A stretch of 64,000 bases of DNA from Fodinicola acaciae (GTDB lineage Bacteria; Actinomycetota; Actinomycetes; Mycobacteriales; HKI-0501): contig NZ_WOTN01000002.1 in the NCBI RefSeq assembly GCF_010993745.1, forward strand, positions 868,001-932,000, given 5' to 3'. Below are positions 24,329-33,935 of the stretch, one piece after another. Numbering within the stretch: the first letter of the stretch is position 1; each line of letters begins with the position of its first letter. Under the pieces are notes generated by a model. The model saw nothing but the letters and a program-made list of their open reading frames with translations, searched no databases and had not been told where the DNA came from. The position numbers and the translations under genes are program-made.

Positions 24329-24528
24329 CCGTGACACTGGACAAGACGCTGCTGGACATCCTGGCGTGTCCCGACGACCATGCCACGCTGGCGTACGACC
24401 CGGCCGCCGCGGGCGGTGCCGGTGAGCTGGCCTGCACGTCCTGCGACCGGGTCTACCCGATCACCGACGGCATCCCGGTGCTGCTGCTCGACGAGGCCCG
24501 CCGCACCGGCGCGCCGGCGCAGAAGTGA
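24325..24528 (+). CDS. Trm112 family small zinc-binding protein
   Basis: A 67-residue Trm112-like protein. LLDILACPDDHATL and ACTSCDRVYPITDGIPVLL give the characteristic Cys pairs and the final IPVLL segment. In eukaryotes Trm112 activates methyltransferases; bacterial roles are uncertain. GTG 24325 overlaps the manB stop by 4 bp; GTG 24331 is a possible alternative. Position between manB and the SIS isomerase is common in actinobacteria. Confidence 0.88.
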   Translation: MTVTLDKTLLDILACPDDHATLAYDPAAAGGAGELACTSCDRVYPITDGIPVLLLDEARRTGAPAQK

Positions 24529-25721
24529 GCGCACCTGGCGCGTTCGTCGCCGAACGCCTGGACAATCCCGACGGCCTGCTGGAGTTTGACTCCGCGCAGC
24601 TGCTGCGCGGCATCGCCGGCGCCGGCGCTCAGCTACGCGAGGCCAGCCAGCTGACCGCCGAGGCCGGCCTGCACCAGCTCGGCGACGAAGGCCGGCCGCG
24701 ATCCGTTGTCGTCGCCGGTGTCGGCACTGCGGCGCGTACCGGCGACATCCTCGCCGCGGTCGCCGGACCGCGCTGCCCAGTGCCGGTGTTGGCGCACCGC
24801 AGCGCCGGCATCCCCGGCTGGGTCGGTGCCGCCGATGTCGTCATCGCCGTGTCGGCGTCCGGTCGTGGCCCGGAGGCCATCGCCGCCGCGGACGCGGCGG
24901 CCGCGCGCGGTGCGCGGCTGGTGGCGATCGGAGCGCCCGACTCGGAGCTGCAGTCGTACGCCGAGCGTGCGCGCGCGCCGTTCGTACCAGTGCCGCGCCG
25001 CCGGCCCGCGTGGGTCAGCCTCTGGGGCCTGACCGCGCCGGTGCTGCTGACCGGCCGCGCGCTCGGCCTCACGTCCATCACCGAGACCGACATCGCCGAG
25101 GCGGCGACGCGGCTCGACGCCGATGCCGACCGCTGCCGGCCCACCGCGGAGACGTTCGTCAATCCGGCCAAGACGCTCGCGATGGACCTCGCCGGCACCA
25201 TCCCGGTGGTCTGGGGCTCGTCGCGGCTGGCGACCGTGGCGGCCAGCCGGATGGCCGACTCGCTGGCCGCCAACGCGCGTTATCCCACGTCGTCAGGCGG
25301 TCTGCTGGAGGCCAGCCGGGGCAGGGTGGGCCTGCTGGACGGCATCTACGGATCGGTCGCCGGGCCGAAGGACATCTTCGCCGACCCGTTCCTGGACGAG
25401 GAGCAGAAGGGTCCGGACCCGACCCGGCTGCGGGTCGTGCTGCTGCGCGACGAGCCGGACGCCGGTGTGGAGCCCGAAGGTGCCGAGCCGGTACGACCGG
25501 ACTCCGCTCGTGCGGACGTGGTCGAGGAGCTGGCGCGCGAGCGCGGCGTCGGCATCAGCGTCATCAACGCCGAAGGCGTGTCGCTGCTGGAGCGGCTGGC
25601 GTCGCTGGTCGGTCTCGCCGACTTCGCCTCGCTGTATCTGGCGCTCGGCCACGGCATCGACCCGGTGGTCGTACCAGCCGTCACCGAGCTCAAGGAACGG
25701 TCCGCGCGGAGGCCGGCATGA
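24525..25721 (+). CDS. SIS-domain phosphosugar isomerase (PGI/PMI-like)
   Basis: A 398-residue protein equivalent to Rv3256c. It resembles bifunctional phosphoglucose/phosphomannose isomerases with an N-terminal SIS domain (SVVVAGVGTAARTGDIL, VVIAVSASGRGPEAI as the sugar-phosphate loop) and a C-terminal bact-PGI domain with LAANARYPTSSGGLLEA. The sugar loop lacks the usual run of Ser/Thr (SxSG only), so catalytic competence is unsure. Overlaps its neighbours by 4 bp on both sides. It probably works with manA and manB in mannose metabolism. Confidence 0.82.
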   Translation: MSAPGAFVAERLDNPDGLLEFDSAQLLRGIAGAGAQLREASQLTAEAGLHQLGDEGRPRSVVVAGVGTAARTGDILAAVAGPRCPVPVLAHRSAGIPGWVGAADVVIAVSASGRGPEAIAAADAAAARGARLVAIGAPDSELQSYAERARAPFVPVPRRRPAWVSLWGLTAPVLLTGRALGLTSITETDIAEAATRLDADADRCRPTAETFVNPAKTLAMDLAGTIPVVWGSSRLATVAASRMADSLAANARYPTSSGGLLEASRGRVGLLDGIYGSVAGPKDIFADPFLDEEQKGPDPTRLRVVLLRDEPDAGVEPEGAEPVRPDSARADVVEELARERGVGISVINAEGVSLLERLASLVGLADFASLYLALGHGIDPVVVPAVTELKERSARRPA

Positions 25722-26644
25722 GCACCGAGGGCGGCGCACGCGCCATTGTCGCCGCGTTGCTGGCCAACCTCGGCATCGCGCTGACCAAGCTGGTCGCCTT
25801 CTTCCTGACCGGCTCGTCGTCGATGCTGGCCGAGTCGATCCACTCGGTCGCCGACTCCGGCAACCAGGTTTTGCTGCTGATCGGCGGAAAACGCTCGCGG
25901 CGCGCGGCGACACCGGAGCATCCCTTCGGCTATGGCCGCGAGCGATACGTCTACGCGTTCCTGGTGTCGATCGTGCTGTTCAGCGTCGGCGGACTTTTCG
26001 CGCTGTACGAGGGATATCACAAGATCGAACATCCGGAGCCGATCGAGTCGTGGCAGTGGGTCCCGGTGGTCGTGCTGCTGGTGGCGATCGGTCTGGAGGG
26101 TTATTCCTTCCGTACGGCCATCAAGGAGTCCAACCACACGCGCGGCAACGCGTCCTGGATCAACTTCCTGCGCCGTGCCAAGGCACCGGAGCTGCCGGTC
26201 GTCCTGCTGGAGGACACGGCGGCTCTCGTCGGTCTCGTTTTCGCGCTTTTCGGTGTCGGCCTGACGCTGCTGACCGGCAACGGCGTGTGGGACGGCATCG
26301 GTACGCTCGCGATCGGTGTGCTGTTGGTCACGGTGGCGGTTTTCCTCGCTGTCGAAACGAAAAGCCTGCTGCTCGGCGAGTCGGCGTCGGCGGAGGCGGT
26401 CCGCCGGATCGAGGACGCGATCGGCTCGGTCGAGCACGTGGAAGGCATCATCCACATGCGCACCATGCACCTGGGTCCGGAGGAGTTGTTGGTGGCGGCC
26501 AAAATCGCCGTGCGCCACGACGACACCGCCGCCGCGGTGGCGGCCGCGATCGACGCCGCCGAGGCGAAAATCCGCGCCGCGGTGCCGATCGCGCGGGTCA
26601 TCTACCTTGAGCCGGACATCTCTCGTACGCCGTCGAAAGGCTGA
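25718..26644 (+). CDS. Cation diffusion facilitator (CDF) transporter
   Basis: A 308-residue membrane transporter exchanging divalent cations for protons. Features: first helix ANLGIALTKLVAFFLTG, TM2 metal site SMLAESIHSVADSGNQ (Ser/His/Asp pattern), HPFGYGRERYVYAF loop, TM5 site LLEDTAALVGLVFALFG and a C-terminal cytosolic domain from ~230 (VEHVEGIIHMRTMHLGPEE). S-x3-D at TM2 and E-D in TM5 fit the CDF fold; metal specificity (Zn, Mn or Fe) cannot be fixed. It sits inside the mannose operon; Mn supply to mannosyl enzymes is a speculation. Confidence 0.9.
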   Translation: MSTEGGARAIVAALLANLGIALTKLVAFFLTGSSSMLAESIHSVADSGNQVLLLIGGKRSRRAATPEHPFGYGRERYVYAFLVSIVLFSVGGLFALYEGYHKIEHPEPIESWQWVPVVVLLVAIGLEGYSFRTAIKESNHTRGNASWINFLRRAKAPELPVVLLEDTAALVGLVFALFGVGLTLLTGNGVWDGIGTLAIGVLLVTVAVFLAVETKSLLLGESASAEAVRRIEDAIGSVEHVEGIIHMRTMHLGPEELLVAAKIAVRHDDTAAAVAAAIDAAEAKIRAAVPIARVIYLEPDISRTPSKG

Positions 26645-26646
26645 CG

Positions 26647-27771
26647 ATGCAGCGACTGACCGGCCCGATCCGGCCGTACGACTGGGGCTCGCACGAGGTC
26701 ATCGCGCGCGTACAAGGCCGCGATTTTCCCACCGCGGAGCCGGAAGCCGAGCTCTGGCTCGGTGCGCACCCGGCTGATCCGGCCACTGTGGACGGTCGCG
26801 GCCTGGACGCGGTGATCGCCGGCGATCCGGATGCCGAGCTCGGCGCGACGGTCGTACGCCGGTTTGGCGCCAAGCTGCCGTTCCTGCTCAAGTTGCTGGC
26901 CGCGCAACGGCCACTTTCGTTGCAGGTGCACCCAAACCTGGCGCAGGCGGCGGCCGGCTTCGAGGCCGAGGAAGCCGCCGGCGTGCCCGTCGACGCGCCG
27001 CAACGGCGTTACAAGGACGCCAACCACAAGCCGGAAATGCTGGTCGCGGTCGGACGGACGCAGGCTCTGGCCGGGTTCGCCGATGACGCCACGGTTTTCC
27101 TGCGCAAGCTGCAGTGGCCGCCGGGCCTGGGGTGGGCCGACCGGCTGGAGGCCGGCGATTTGCATGGAGTGGTCAGCGACATCCTGCGCGGCGCGCCGGA
27201 TTTCGATGACCTCGCTGACCTGTGCGCGGCCGAAGGCTCGGCTCGCGCGCTGGCGATCGCCGATCTCGCCGCGCGTTATCCCGGCGATCCAGGCGTACTG
27301 GTCGCGATGCTGCTCAACCACGTCGAGCTTTCTCCTGGCGACGCGATCTACCTGGCCGCCGGCAGTCCGCACGCCTACCTTCGCGGCGCCGGCGTGGAGA
27401 TCATGGCAGCGTCCGACAACGTGCTGCGCGGCGGCCTGACGAGCAAGTTCGTCGACGTCGACGAACTGCTGCGGATCCTCGCCTTCGAGCCGGGTCCGCC
27501 GCCGGTCGTGACGCCGGTCAGCGCCGGTCCGTCGACCGTACGGTGGCCGACTCCGACCGCGGAGTTCACGTTGTACGAGATCACCGTCGGCGGGTCGCCC
27601 GTCGCTTTGCCGGCAGTCGGCTCACCGCGCGTGTTGTTCTGCCTGGAAGGCGAGGTGCGGGCGGCGGACCTGTCGTTGCGAGGCGGCGAGTCGGCCTGGT
27701 CGCCGGCCTCCGACCCCGAGCTGACCGCGCGCGGCACCGGCCGTCTCTTCGTCGCCACCGTCGGAGGCTGA
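26647..27771 (+). CDS. manA: Mannose-6-phosphate isomerase, class I
   Basis: Zinc cupin enzyme converting fructose-6-phosphate to mannose-6-phosphate, entry step to GDP-mannose. The 374-residue protein starts LTGPIRPYDWGSHEVIA. Zinc ligands appear in LSLQVHPNLAQA (Gln, His), KDANHKPEMLVA (Glu) and AAGSPHAYLRGAGVEIM (His). Further family segment: ASDNVLRGGLTSKFVDVDEL. Equivalent to Rv3255c and last gene of the mannose operon, two bases after the CDF gene. A fragment of the TIR repeat family lies just past the stop. Confidence 0.95.
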   Translation: MQRLTGPIRPYDWGSHEVIARVQGRDFPTAEPEAELWLGAHPADPATVDGRGLDAVIAGDPDAELGATVVRRFGAKLPFLLKLLAAQRPLSLQVHPNLAQAAAGFEAEEAAGVPVDAPQRRYKDANHKPEMLVAVGRTQALAGFADDATVFLRKLQWPPGLGWADRLEAGDLHGVVSDILRGAPDFDDLADLCAAEGSARALAIADLAARYPGDPGVLVAMLLNHVELSPGDAIYLAAGSPHAYLRGAGVEIMAASDNVLRGGLTSKFVDVDELLRILAFEPGPPPVVTPVSAGPSTVRWPTPTAEFTLYEITVGGSPVALPAVGSPRVLFCLEGEVRAADLSLRGGESAWSPASDPELTARGTGRLFVATVGG

Positions 27772-27776
27772 CCCCA

Positions 27777-27802
27777 ACCGGCGCGAAACTGTCGGACCCC
27801 CT
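27777..27802. repeat. Remnant of a TIR element end
   Basis: CGGCGCGAAACTGTCGGACC followed by CCCTC, six bases after the manA stop, matches the terminal inverted repeat of elements A, B, D and E except one base. Nothing else of the element remains before the DUF2695 gene. Confidence 0.55.
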
Positions 27803-27845
27803 CTCGACGCTGGAGGTGTCCACAGGACGCGAGACGGGAGGGGAC

Positions 27846-28160
27846 ATGGGGACGAAGGTGTGTCCGGGTTTTCCGGAGGAGCCCGAGAGGTGGCGGCGCG
27901 ACGAGCCGGCCGGTGACCGGCCCGGTCCGGCCGAGTGCCTGCCGTGTTACGTGCACCGGATGCTGGCCGCGCACGACTGTGACCAGGACTTCCGCTGGGT
28001 GCGTTGCTGGCAGCGCGCGCACCGCGACCGGCCGGAGCTGGTCGGCTGGCTCAAGCGGCACGGCGCGTGGTGTGACTGCGAGGTCCTGCTCAACGTCTAC
28101 GACCTCGACGCGGACGCGCCGCCGCGGCCGTGCGACCACGGCCCGGTCAACGGCCGTTAG
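27846..28160 (+). CDS. DUF2695 family protein
   Basis: A 104-residue Cys/His-rich protein. The segment HDCDQDFRWVRCWQRAH followed by LVGWLKRHGAWCDCEVLLNV matches the DUF2695 core with its terminal C-D-C. An additional N-terminal CLPCYVHRML pair suggests metal binding. Function unknown. The ATG at 27846 is three bases after a GGGAGGGG stretch. It follows the mannose operon but is separated by a repeat remnant. Confidence 0.75.
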   Translation: MGTKVCPGFPEEPERWRRDEPAGDRPGPAECLPCYVHRMLAAHDCDQDFRWVRCWQRAHRDRPELVGWLKRHGAWCDCEVLLNVYDLDADAPPRPCDHGPVNGR

Positions 28161-28248
28161 CGGCTGATTTCGCGGTTGCCGCCGAAGTTCCTGGACGGCT
28201 CGGCGGCGACCGCGTACAACGTGAGCATCCACAGCGAGGGGAGTACGT

Positions 28249-29658
28249 ATGCGTCGCGTGATCAGGGCCCTTGTCGCCGCGTTCCTGGTGGTCGCCTGCC
28301 TGGCCGCGCCGGCGCAGGCGGCGCCGGCCTCGACCACCTTCCGCAACCCGCTCAACGCCGGCCCTGACCCGTTCCTGACCTGGTACCAGGGCAACTACTA
28401 CCTGTCGACCACGCAGGGAGACGCCATCCGGATCTGGAAGGCGCCGTCGCTCAACCAGCTGCTCGCGGCGCCGGCCAACACGGTGTGGCGGGACAGCGAC
28501 GGGTCGCGCAACCAGCAGGTGTGGGCTCCGGAGTTCTACTTCCTCGACGGCCACTGGTACGTCTACTACACGGCCGACGACGGGGTCGACGCCAACCACC
28601 GGATCTATGTGGTGGAGTCCGACGGCACCGACCCGCTGGGTCCCTACCATTTCAAGGCCAAGCTGCAGCCGGCCAACCTCGACGTGTGGGCCATCGACCC
28701 GACGATCCTGCAGCTCGGCGGCCGGCTCTACCTCGGCTTCTCCAGCAAGCACAGCGGCAACAACTCGCTCTACATCGCGCCGATGAGCAATCCGTACACG
28801 CTCTCCGGCAACGGCGTCTACCTGCCGGCCAGTGGCTGCACCTCGGACACCGTGCGCGAGGCGCCGGAGTTCGTGCACAGCGGTGGCAAGACCTGGATGG
28901 TCTATTCGACCTGCGACACCGGCAAGCCGGACTATCAGCTGTGGGAGAAGTCGCTCAACGACGGCCTCGACCCGCTGGTGGCCGGCAACTGGGTCCAGCA
29001 CTCTGGCGCGGTGTTCAGCCGCAACGACTCCACCGGTGTGTACGGCCCTGGCCACCACGCGTTCTTCACCTCGCCAGACGGCGCCGAGCAGTGGATCGTC
29101 TACGCCGCCAAGAACACGTCGGCCTACACATACGACGGCCGCACGACCCGAGCGCAGCGGATCGGCTTCAACGCCGACGGCAGTCCCGACTTCGGCAGTC
29201 CGCTCGCGGCCGGCGCCACCCAGAACCTGCCGGCCGGCGACCCCGGCAGCCAGCAGGGCTGGATCAACGACGACGGCCGCACCAGCGGCGACGGCGCCAT
29301 CGCGTACGCCGGCGACGGCTGGCTGAGCGGTGGCGGCTGCGGCGTGCAGTGCTTCTGGAGCGACGACCACTGGAACGGCACCGCCGGCGCGACCGCGACG
29401 TACTCGTTCACCGGCACGCAGATCGCGCTGCTGTCGGTGCGCGACACCAACTACGGCTATGCCGCGCTGTCCATCGACGGCGGGCCGGAGACCACGATCG
29501 ACCTGTACTCGTCGATCAGGATGGGAGAGCAGGTCAACTACGTCAGCCCGCGGCTCGCGGCCGGCAGCCACACGTTGCGCGTACGCGTCACCGGCGACAA
29601 GGACGGTGCGTCCAGCGGCACCCTGGTCGAGATCGACCGCGCCGAGATCTACGGCTAG
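28249..29658 (+). CDS. Secreted GH43 glycoside hydrolase with C-terminal carbohydrate-binding domain
   Basis: A 469-residue exported five-blade propeller enzyme, probably an arabinofuranosidase or related arabinan/xylan hydrolase. The signal peptide spans ~1-24 (LVAAFLVVACLAAPAQA). Predicted catalytic residues: Asp in NAGPDPFLTWYQGNYYL (~40), pKa-modulating Asp in VWAIDPTILQLGG (~150), acid Glu in VREAPEFVHSGG (~204). From ~330 a beta-sandwich follows (WNGTAGATATYSFTG onward) resembling carbohydrate-binding modules of extracellular hydrolases. ATG 28249 follows GAGGGGAG. A strong bidirectional hairpin lies just downstream. Exact substrate is not determined by sequence. Confidence 0.88.
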   Translation: MRRVIRALVAAFLVVACLAAPAQAAPASTTFRNPLNAGPDPFLTWYQGNYYLSTTQGDAIRIWKAPSLNQLLAAPANTVWRDSDGSRNQQVWAPEFYFLDGHWYVYYTADDGVDANHRIYVVESDGTDPLGPYHFKAKLQPANLDVWAIDPTILQLGGRLYLGFSSKHSGNNSLYIAPMSNPYTLSGNGVYLPASGCTSDTVREAPEFVHSGGKTWMVYSTCDTGKPDYQLWEKSLNDGLDPLVAGNWVQHSGAVFSRNDSTGVYGPGHHAFFTSPDGAEQWIVYAAKNTSAYTYDGRTTRAQRIGFNADGSPDFGSPLAAGATQNLPAGDPGSQQGWINDDGRTSGDGAIAYAGDGWLSGGGCGVQCFWSDDHWNGTAGATATYSFTGTQIALLSVRDTNYGYAALSIDGGPETTIDLYSSIRMGEQVNYVSPRLAAGSHTLRVRVTGDKDGASSGTLVEIDRAEIYG

Positions 29659-29669
29659 CCGCAGCGCGA

Positions 29670-29713
29670 AGGGTGACGTTCTGTCGGTCGCGTGACCGAC
29701 AAAACGTCACCCT
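29670..29713. terminator. Bidirectional 20-bp stem terminator
   Basis: AGGGTGACGTTCTGTCGGTC (29670-29689) pairs with 29694-29713 with one mismatch and a GCGT loop. It sits 12 bp after the GH43 stop and 10 bp before the end of the convergent secreted-protein gene, so it can serve both. Confidence 0.85.
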
Positions 29714-29723
29714 CGGCGTGGCG

Positions 29724-30302
29724 TTACGGAGTGGCGGAGGAGGACGGCGCAGGCGTCGACGAGTCGGACGGACACGGTGCCGGCGACGACGGCGGCGAGG
29801 ATGGCGGCTCACCGCTCGGACTCTCGGTCGGCACCGGGCTTTCCGTCGGGTCGGCGGCCACGGCGGCCTTGGCGACCACCGGCACCGGGCTGGCGGTCGG
29901 CGGCTCGCTCGACGGCGGCTCACTGGCCGGCGGCTCGCCGCTGGGGCTCTCGGTCGGTGCCGTCGAGCCGCTCGGCGTCGGACACGGGTTGCACGGCTGC
30001 CCGGTCGGCGCCGGCGACGACGGCTGTTCCGTCGGTGCTGAGGTCGGCTCTGAGGTCGGCTCTGAGGTCGGCTCTGAGGTCGGCTCTGAGGTCGGGTCTG
30101 CCGCTGGCGCGGCGCTGCCGGATGGCTCACCGGTCGGCGAGACCGTCGGTGTCGGACACGGGTCGTAGGCGGCCCCCGCGTGCGCCATGCCGGCGCCGAC
30201 GAGTGCGCCGAGGACGACGACTGCTGATGCTGTGACGGCCACGGAGGCCAGAATCCGCGACCTTCTGTTCCCCGTAGCCTTGGCTTGCTCCGTCCCTTCC
30301 AT
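29724..30302 (-). CDS. Exported Pro/Ser/Thr/Glu-rich repeat protein
   Basis: A 192-residue low-complexity protein of unknown function. Residues ~18-45 are a signal or anchor helix (ILASVAVTASAVVVLGALVGAG). The remainder is a P/S/T/E-rich stalk with four tandem EPTS units (12-bp DNA repeats at 30039-30098) and repeated GEPP and ESPSGEP blocks. Five Cys occur in CP(T/S) contexts (DPCPTP, PCNPCPTP, APCPSD). It may be a cell-surface spacer or glycosylated stalk. ATG 30302 follows AGGAGGATTG. Confidence 0.7.
   Translation of the reverse strand: MEGTEQAKATGNRRSRILASVAVTASAVVVLGALVGAGMAHAGAAYDPCPTPTVSPTGEPSGSAAPAADPTSEPTSEPTSEPTSEPTSAPTEQPSSPAPTGQPCNPCPTPSGSTAPTESPSGEPPASEPPSSEPPTASPVPVVAKAAVAADPTESPVPTESPSGEPPSSPPSSPAPCPSDSSTPAPSSSATP
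30039..30098. repeat. 12-bp tandem repeats encoding EPTS
   Basis: About five copies of TGAGGTCGGCTC, almost identical in DNA sequence, lie within the exported P/S/T/E-rich protein gene. Near identity suggests recent slippage and possible length variation between strains. Confidence 0.75.
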
Positions 30303-30459
30303 CAATCCTCCTGTTGCCTAGTCCGTGAGCGCGTACGAGCAGGTCATCCGCGCTCTTGACCTGCCGAGAATCCCATTCGTCCGGTTATGTGGCAAGTTGA
30401 CTGATTTGGGACTGGTGGGATCGGCGCGGGCCGGCGGCTGGTTTTGCCACGATGGACCC

Positions 30460-31905
30460 ATGCCTGATCTGTTGCTCCGCCGCGCGCGCGTGCTCCGCCT
30501 CGCCGGTCCGGCCGGATCGGTCGCCGAGCCGGCCGACATCCTGGTCTCCGATGGCCGCATCCGCGTGATCGGCGACGCCAGCGCGTACGCGACGGGCGCG
30601 GAGCAGCTCGACCTCGACGGCCGGTATATCCTGCCGGGCCTGTGGGACCGGCACGTGCACTTCACCCAATGGGCCATCTCGCGCCAACGGCTTGACCTGA
30701 CCGGCGCCGGCAGCGCCGCGGACGTCGTCGCGCTGGTCGCCGCGCGCGTCGCGGCCAGCGACGAGCCGGTGGTCGGATACGGCTTTCGCGACGGACTGTG
30801 GCCGGACCGGCCGCATCGCGACGACCTCGACAGGGTCGCGCCGCATGTGCCGGTCTTCCTGGCCGCCAACGACCTGCACAGCGGCTGGTGCAACTCGGCC
30901 GCGCTGCGGATCGCCGGCTTCGCCGGCCACCCGACCGGGCTGCTCCGCGAGACCGACTTCATGACGGCGCTGCGATCGGTGCCGGTGTCGGCGAAGCTCG
31001 ACGCGGCCGTACGTGACGCCGCCGAAGCGGCCGCCGCGCGCGGTGTCGTCGGCATCGTGGACCTGGAGTTCGGCGCCAACCTCGACACCTGGATCCAGCG
31101 CCAGACTCCGCTCCTGCGCGTGGAATGTGGCGTCTACGCCTCGCAGCTGGACGACGCGATCGAGCGAGGCGTACGCACCGGTGACGTCCTGCCGGAGACC
31201 GGCGGCCTGGTGACGATGGGGCCACTCAAGGTCATCACCGATGGCTCGCTCAACACGCGTACGGCCTATTGCCACGACCCGTACGCGGACGGCGGCCATG
31301 GCGAGCTGATCGTGCCGCCGGACGAGCTCGTGCCGCTGATGCGACGCGCCGCCGCGCACGGCATCGACGCGGCGATCCACGCGATCGGCGACCACGCCAA
31401 CCGTCTCGCGCTCGACGCCTTCGCGGCGGTCGGCTGCCGCGGCTCGATCGAGCACGCGCAGCTGCTCGCGCCAGCCGATGTCGGCCGGTTCGCCGAGCTC
31501 GGTGTCGTCGCCAGCGTGCAGCCACAGCACGCCGTCGACGACCGCGATGTGGCGGACCGTTATTGGCACGGTCGTACGCACCGCGCCTTTCCATACCGCG
31601 ACCTGCTCGATGCCGGAGCGGAGCTGGTGTTCGGCTCGGACGCGCCGGTCGCGTCGCTCGACCCGTGGATCTCGGCGGCGGCCGCGGTCGAGCGCCGCGA
31701 CGACGACCGGCCCGCGTGGCATCCGGAGCAGGAGATCACCGTCGCCGAGGCGCTGGCCGCGTCGACCAACCGGCGCCGGAGCATACGCGTCGGCGACTTC
31801 GCCGACCTGGTCATCACCGACGACAACCCGCTCGACGGCCGGCTTCGCGGCATGCCGGTTCACGGGACACTGTTAAGTGGACGCTGGACGTACGCACCGA
31901 AGTGA
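30460..31905 (+). CDS. Amidohydrolase family protein (AepA/YtcJ-like)
   Basis: A 481-residue metal-dependent amidohydrolase of the Amidohydro_3 group. The metal H-x-H is in LWDRHVHFTQWA (~65). Further signature segments are VPVFLAANDLHSGWCNSAAL (~135), MGPLKVITDGSLNTRTAYC (~250), IHAIGDHANRLALDAF (~310) and LVFGSDAPVASLDPW (~390), which give the later His and Asp ligands. YtcJ-type members act on N-substituted amides or formamides; the substrate here is unknown. ATG 30460 is chosen because PDLLLRRARVLRLAG is a normal family start; an in-frame start at 30325 is less likely. Confidence 0.87.
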   Translation: MPDLLLRRARVLRLAGPAGSVAEPADILVSDGRIRVIGDASAYATGAEQLDLDGRYILPGLWDRHVHFTQWAISRQRLDLTGAGSAADVVALVAARVAASDEPVVGYGFRDGLWPDRPHRDDLDRVAPHVPVFLAANDLHSGWCNSAALRIAGFAGHPTGLLRETDFMTALRSVPVSAKLDAAVRDAAEAAAARGVVGIVDLEFGANLDTWIQRQTPLLRVECGVYASQLDDAIERGVRTGDVLPETGGLVTMGPLKVITDGSLNTRTAYCHDPYADGGHGELIVPPDELVPLMRRAAAHGIDAAIHAIGDHANRLALDAFAAVGCRGSIEHAQLLAPADVGRFAELGVVASVQPQHAVDDRDVADRYWHGRTHRAFPYRDLLDAGAELVFGSDAPVASLDPWISAAAAVERRDDDRPAWHPEQEITVAEALAASTNRRRSIRVGDFADLVITDDNPLDGRLRGMPVHGTLLSGRWTYAPK

Positions 31906-31929
31906 CCACCCAGCGGAATGCGGCGGGCC

Positions 31930-31955
31930 AACCTTGACAATGTCCTGCTAAGGTT
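31930..31955 (+). promoter_or_regulatory. MerR-type dyad upstream of merR-sahH
   Basis: AACCTT (31930-31935) and AAGGTT (31950-31955) form a 6-bp inverted repeat with a 14-base spacer, ending six bases before the MerR gene ATG. CTTGAC within it resembles the -35 side of MerR-regulated promoters. Autoregulation of the merR-sahH operon is inferred. Confidence 0.5.
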
Positions 31956-31961
31956 GAGGCG

Positions 31962-32324
31962 ATGAACCTGCTCACCATCCAGGAAGCCGCGGAGACCACC
32001 GGTTGGTCGCCGCGGATGCTCCGCTACATCGAGCAGGCCGGCCTGGTGGCCGCCGGCCGGTCCGACTCCGGCTATCGGCTCTATGGCCCCGAGCAGCTGC
32101 AGCGGCTGCGTACGTTGCGCGAGCTGCTCAACGACTACGGCGTCAGCCTCACCGAGGTCGGTTTCGCGCAGCGGTTGCGCACCGATCGCGAGCTGGCCGC
32201 CGCCGTACACAACTGGTTCACCGCGGAGCCGGCCCGGCCGGCCGAGGTGCCGCCGGCCGACTGGCTGGCCTACGAACAGCGTAAACACCAGAACCTGCTG
32301 GAAAGCCTGGCGACCACGTCCTAG
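31962..32324 (+). CDS. MerR-family transcriptional regulator
   Basis: A 120-residue one-domain regulator. The winged helix-turn-helix is [20 protein letters not shown] then [22 protein letters not shown], with the MerR Tyr-Arg wing. The remaining part is a short helix and tail lacking a known ligand domain; there is no Cys anywhere, so metal or redox sensing by thiols is excluded. The gene ends 14 bp before sahH, implying co-transcription and possibly control of SAH hydrolase. A dyad lies in its promoter. Confidence 0.85.
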   Translation: MNLLTIQEAAETTGWSPRMLRYIEQAGLVAAGRSDSGYRLYGPEQLQRLRTLRELLNDYGVSLTEVGFAQRLRTDRELAAAVHNWFTAEPARPAEVPPADWLAYEQRKHQNLLESLATTS

Positions 32325-32338
32325 AGGAGAGCGCAGCT

Positions 32339-33784
<1,446 letters not shown>

Positions 33785-33800
33785 GAAGTCTTCCCCTCCA

Positions 33801-33832
33801 CAGGGCCTCCGTGCGTACGCATGGAGGCCCTG
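33801..33832 (+). terminator. Hairpin terminator after sahH
   Basis: CAGGGCCTCCGTGC (33801-33814) pairs with GCATGGAGGCCCTG (33819-33832), one G-T wobble, four-base loop, 17 bp after the stop. No T tract, as is common in high-GC actinobacteria. It may limit read-through into the paralogue. Confidence 0.75.
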
Positions 33833-33857
33833 CGGCCGTCATCGCGCACGTACGCGG

Positions 33858-33882
33858 GGACAATCGGATTCCGAATGTAACC
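33858..33882. repeat. Copy of the CAATCGGATTCCGAATGTAAC motif
   Basis: GGGGACAATCGGATTCCGAA followed by TGTAACC lies between sahH and the paralogue gene. It contains the palindrome TCGGATTCCGA apart from its centre, and shares flanks with copies at 4833 and 52324. A further partial AACAATCGGA follows at 33911. Confidence 0.55.
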
Positions 33883-33935
33883 GCGGCAGGCGGGAAAGAC
33901 CGCCTTCAGTAACAATCGGACAGGTGGGTGAGCCG

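Noticed and set aside
30039-30098. Possible CRISPR or direct-repeat origin
   Set aside because: Head-to-tail 12-bp units encode EPTS within a protein; no spacers and no origin features.
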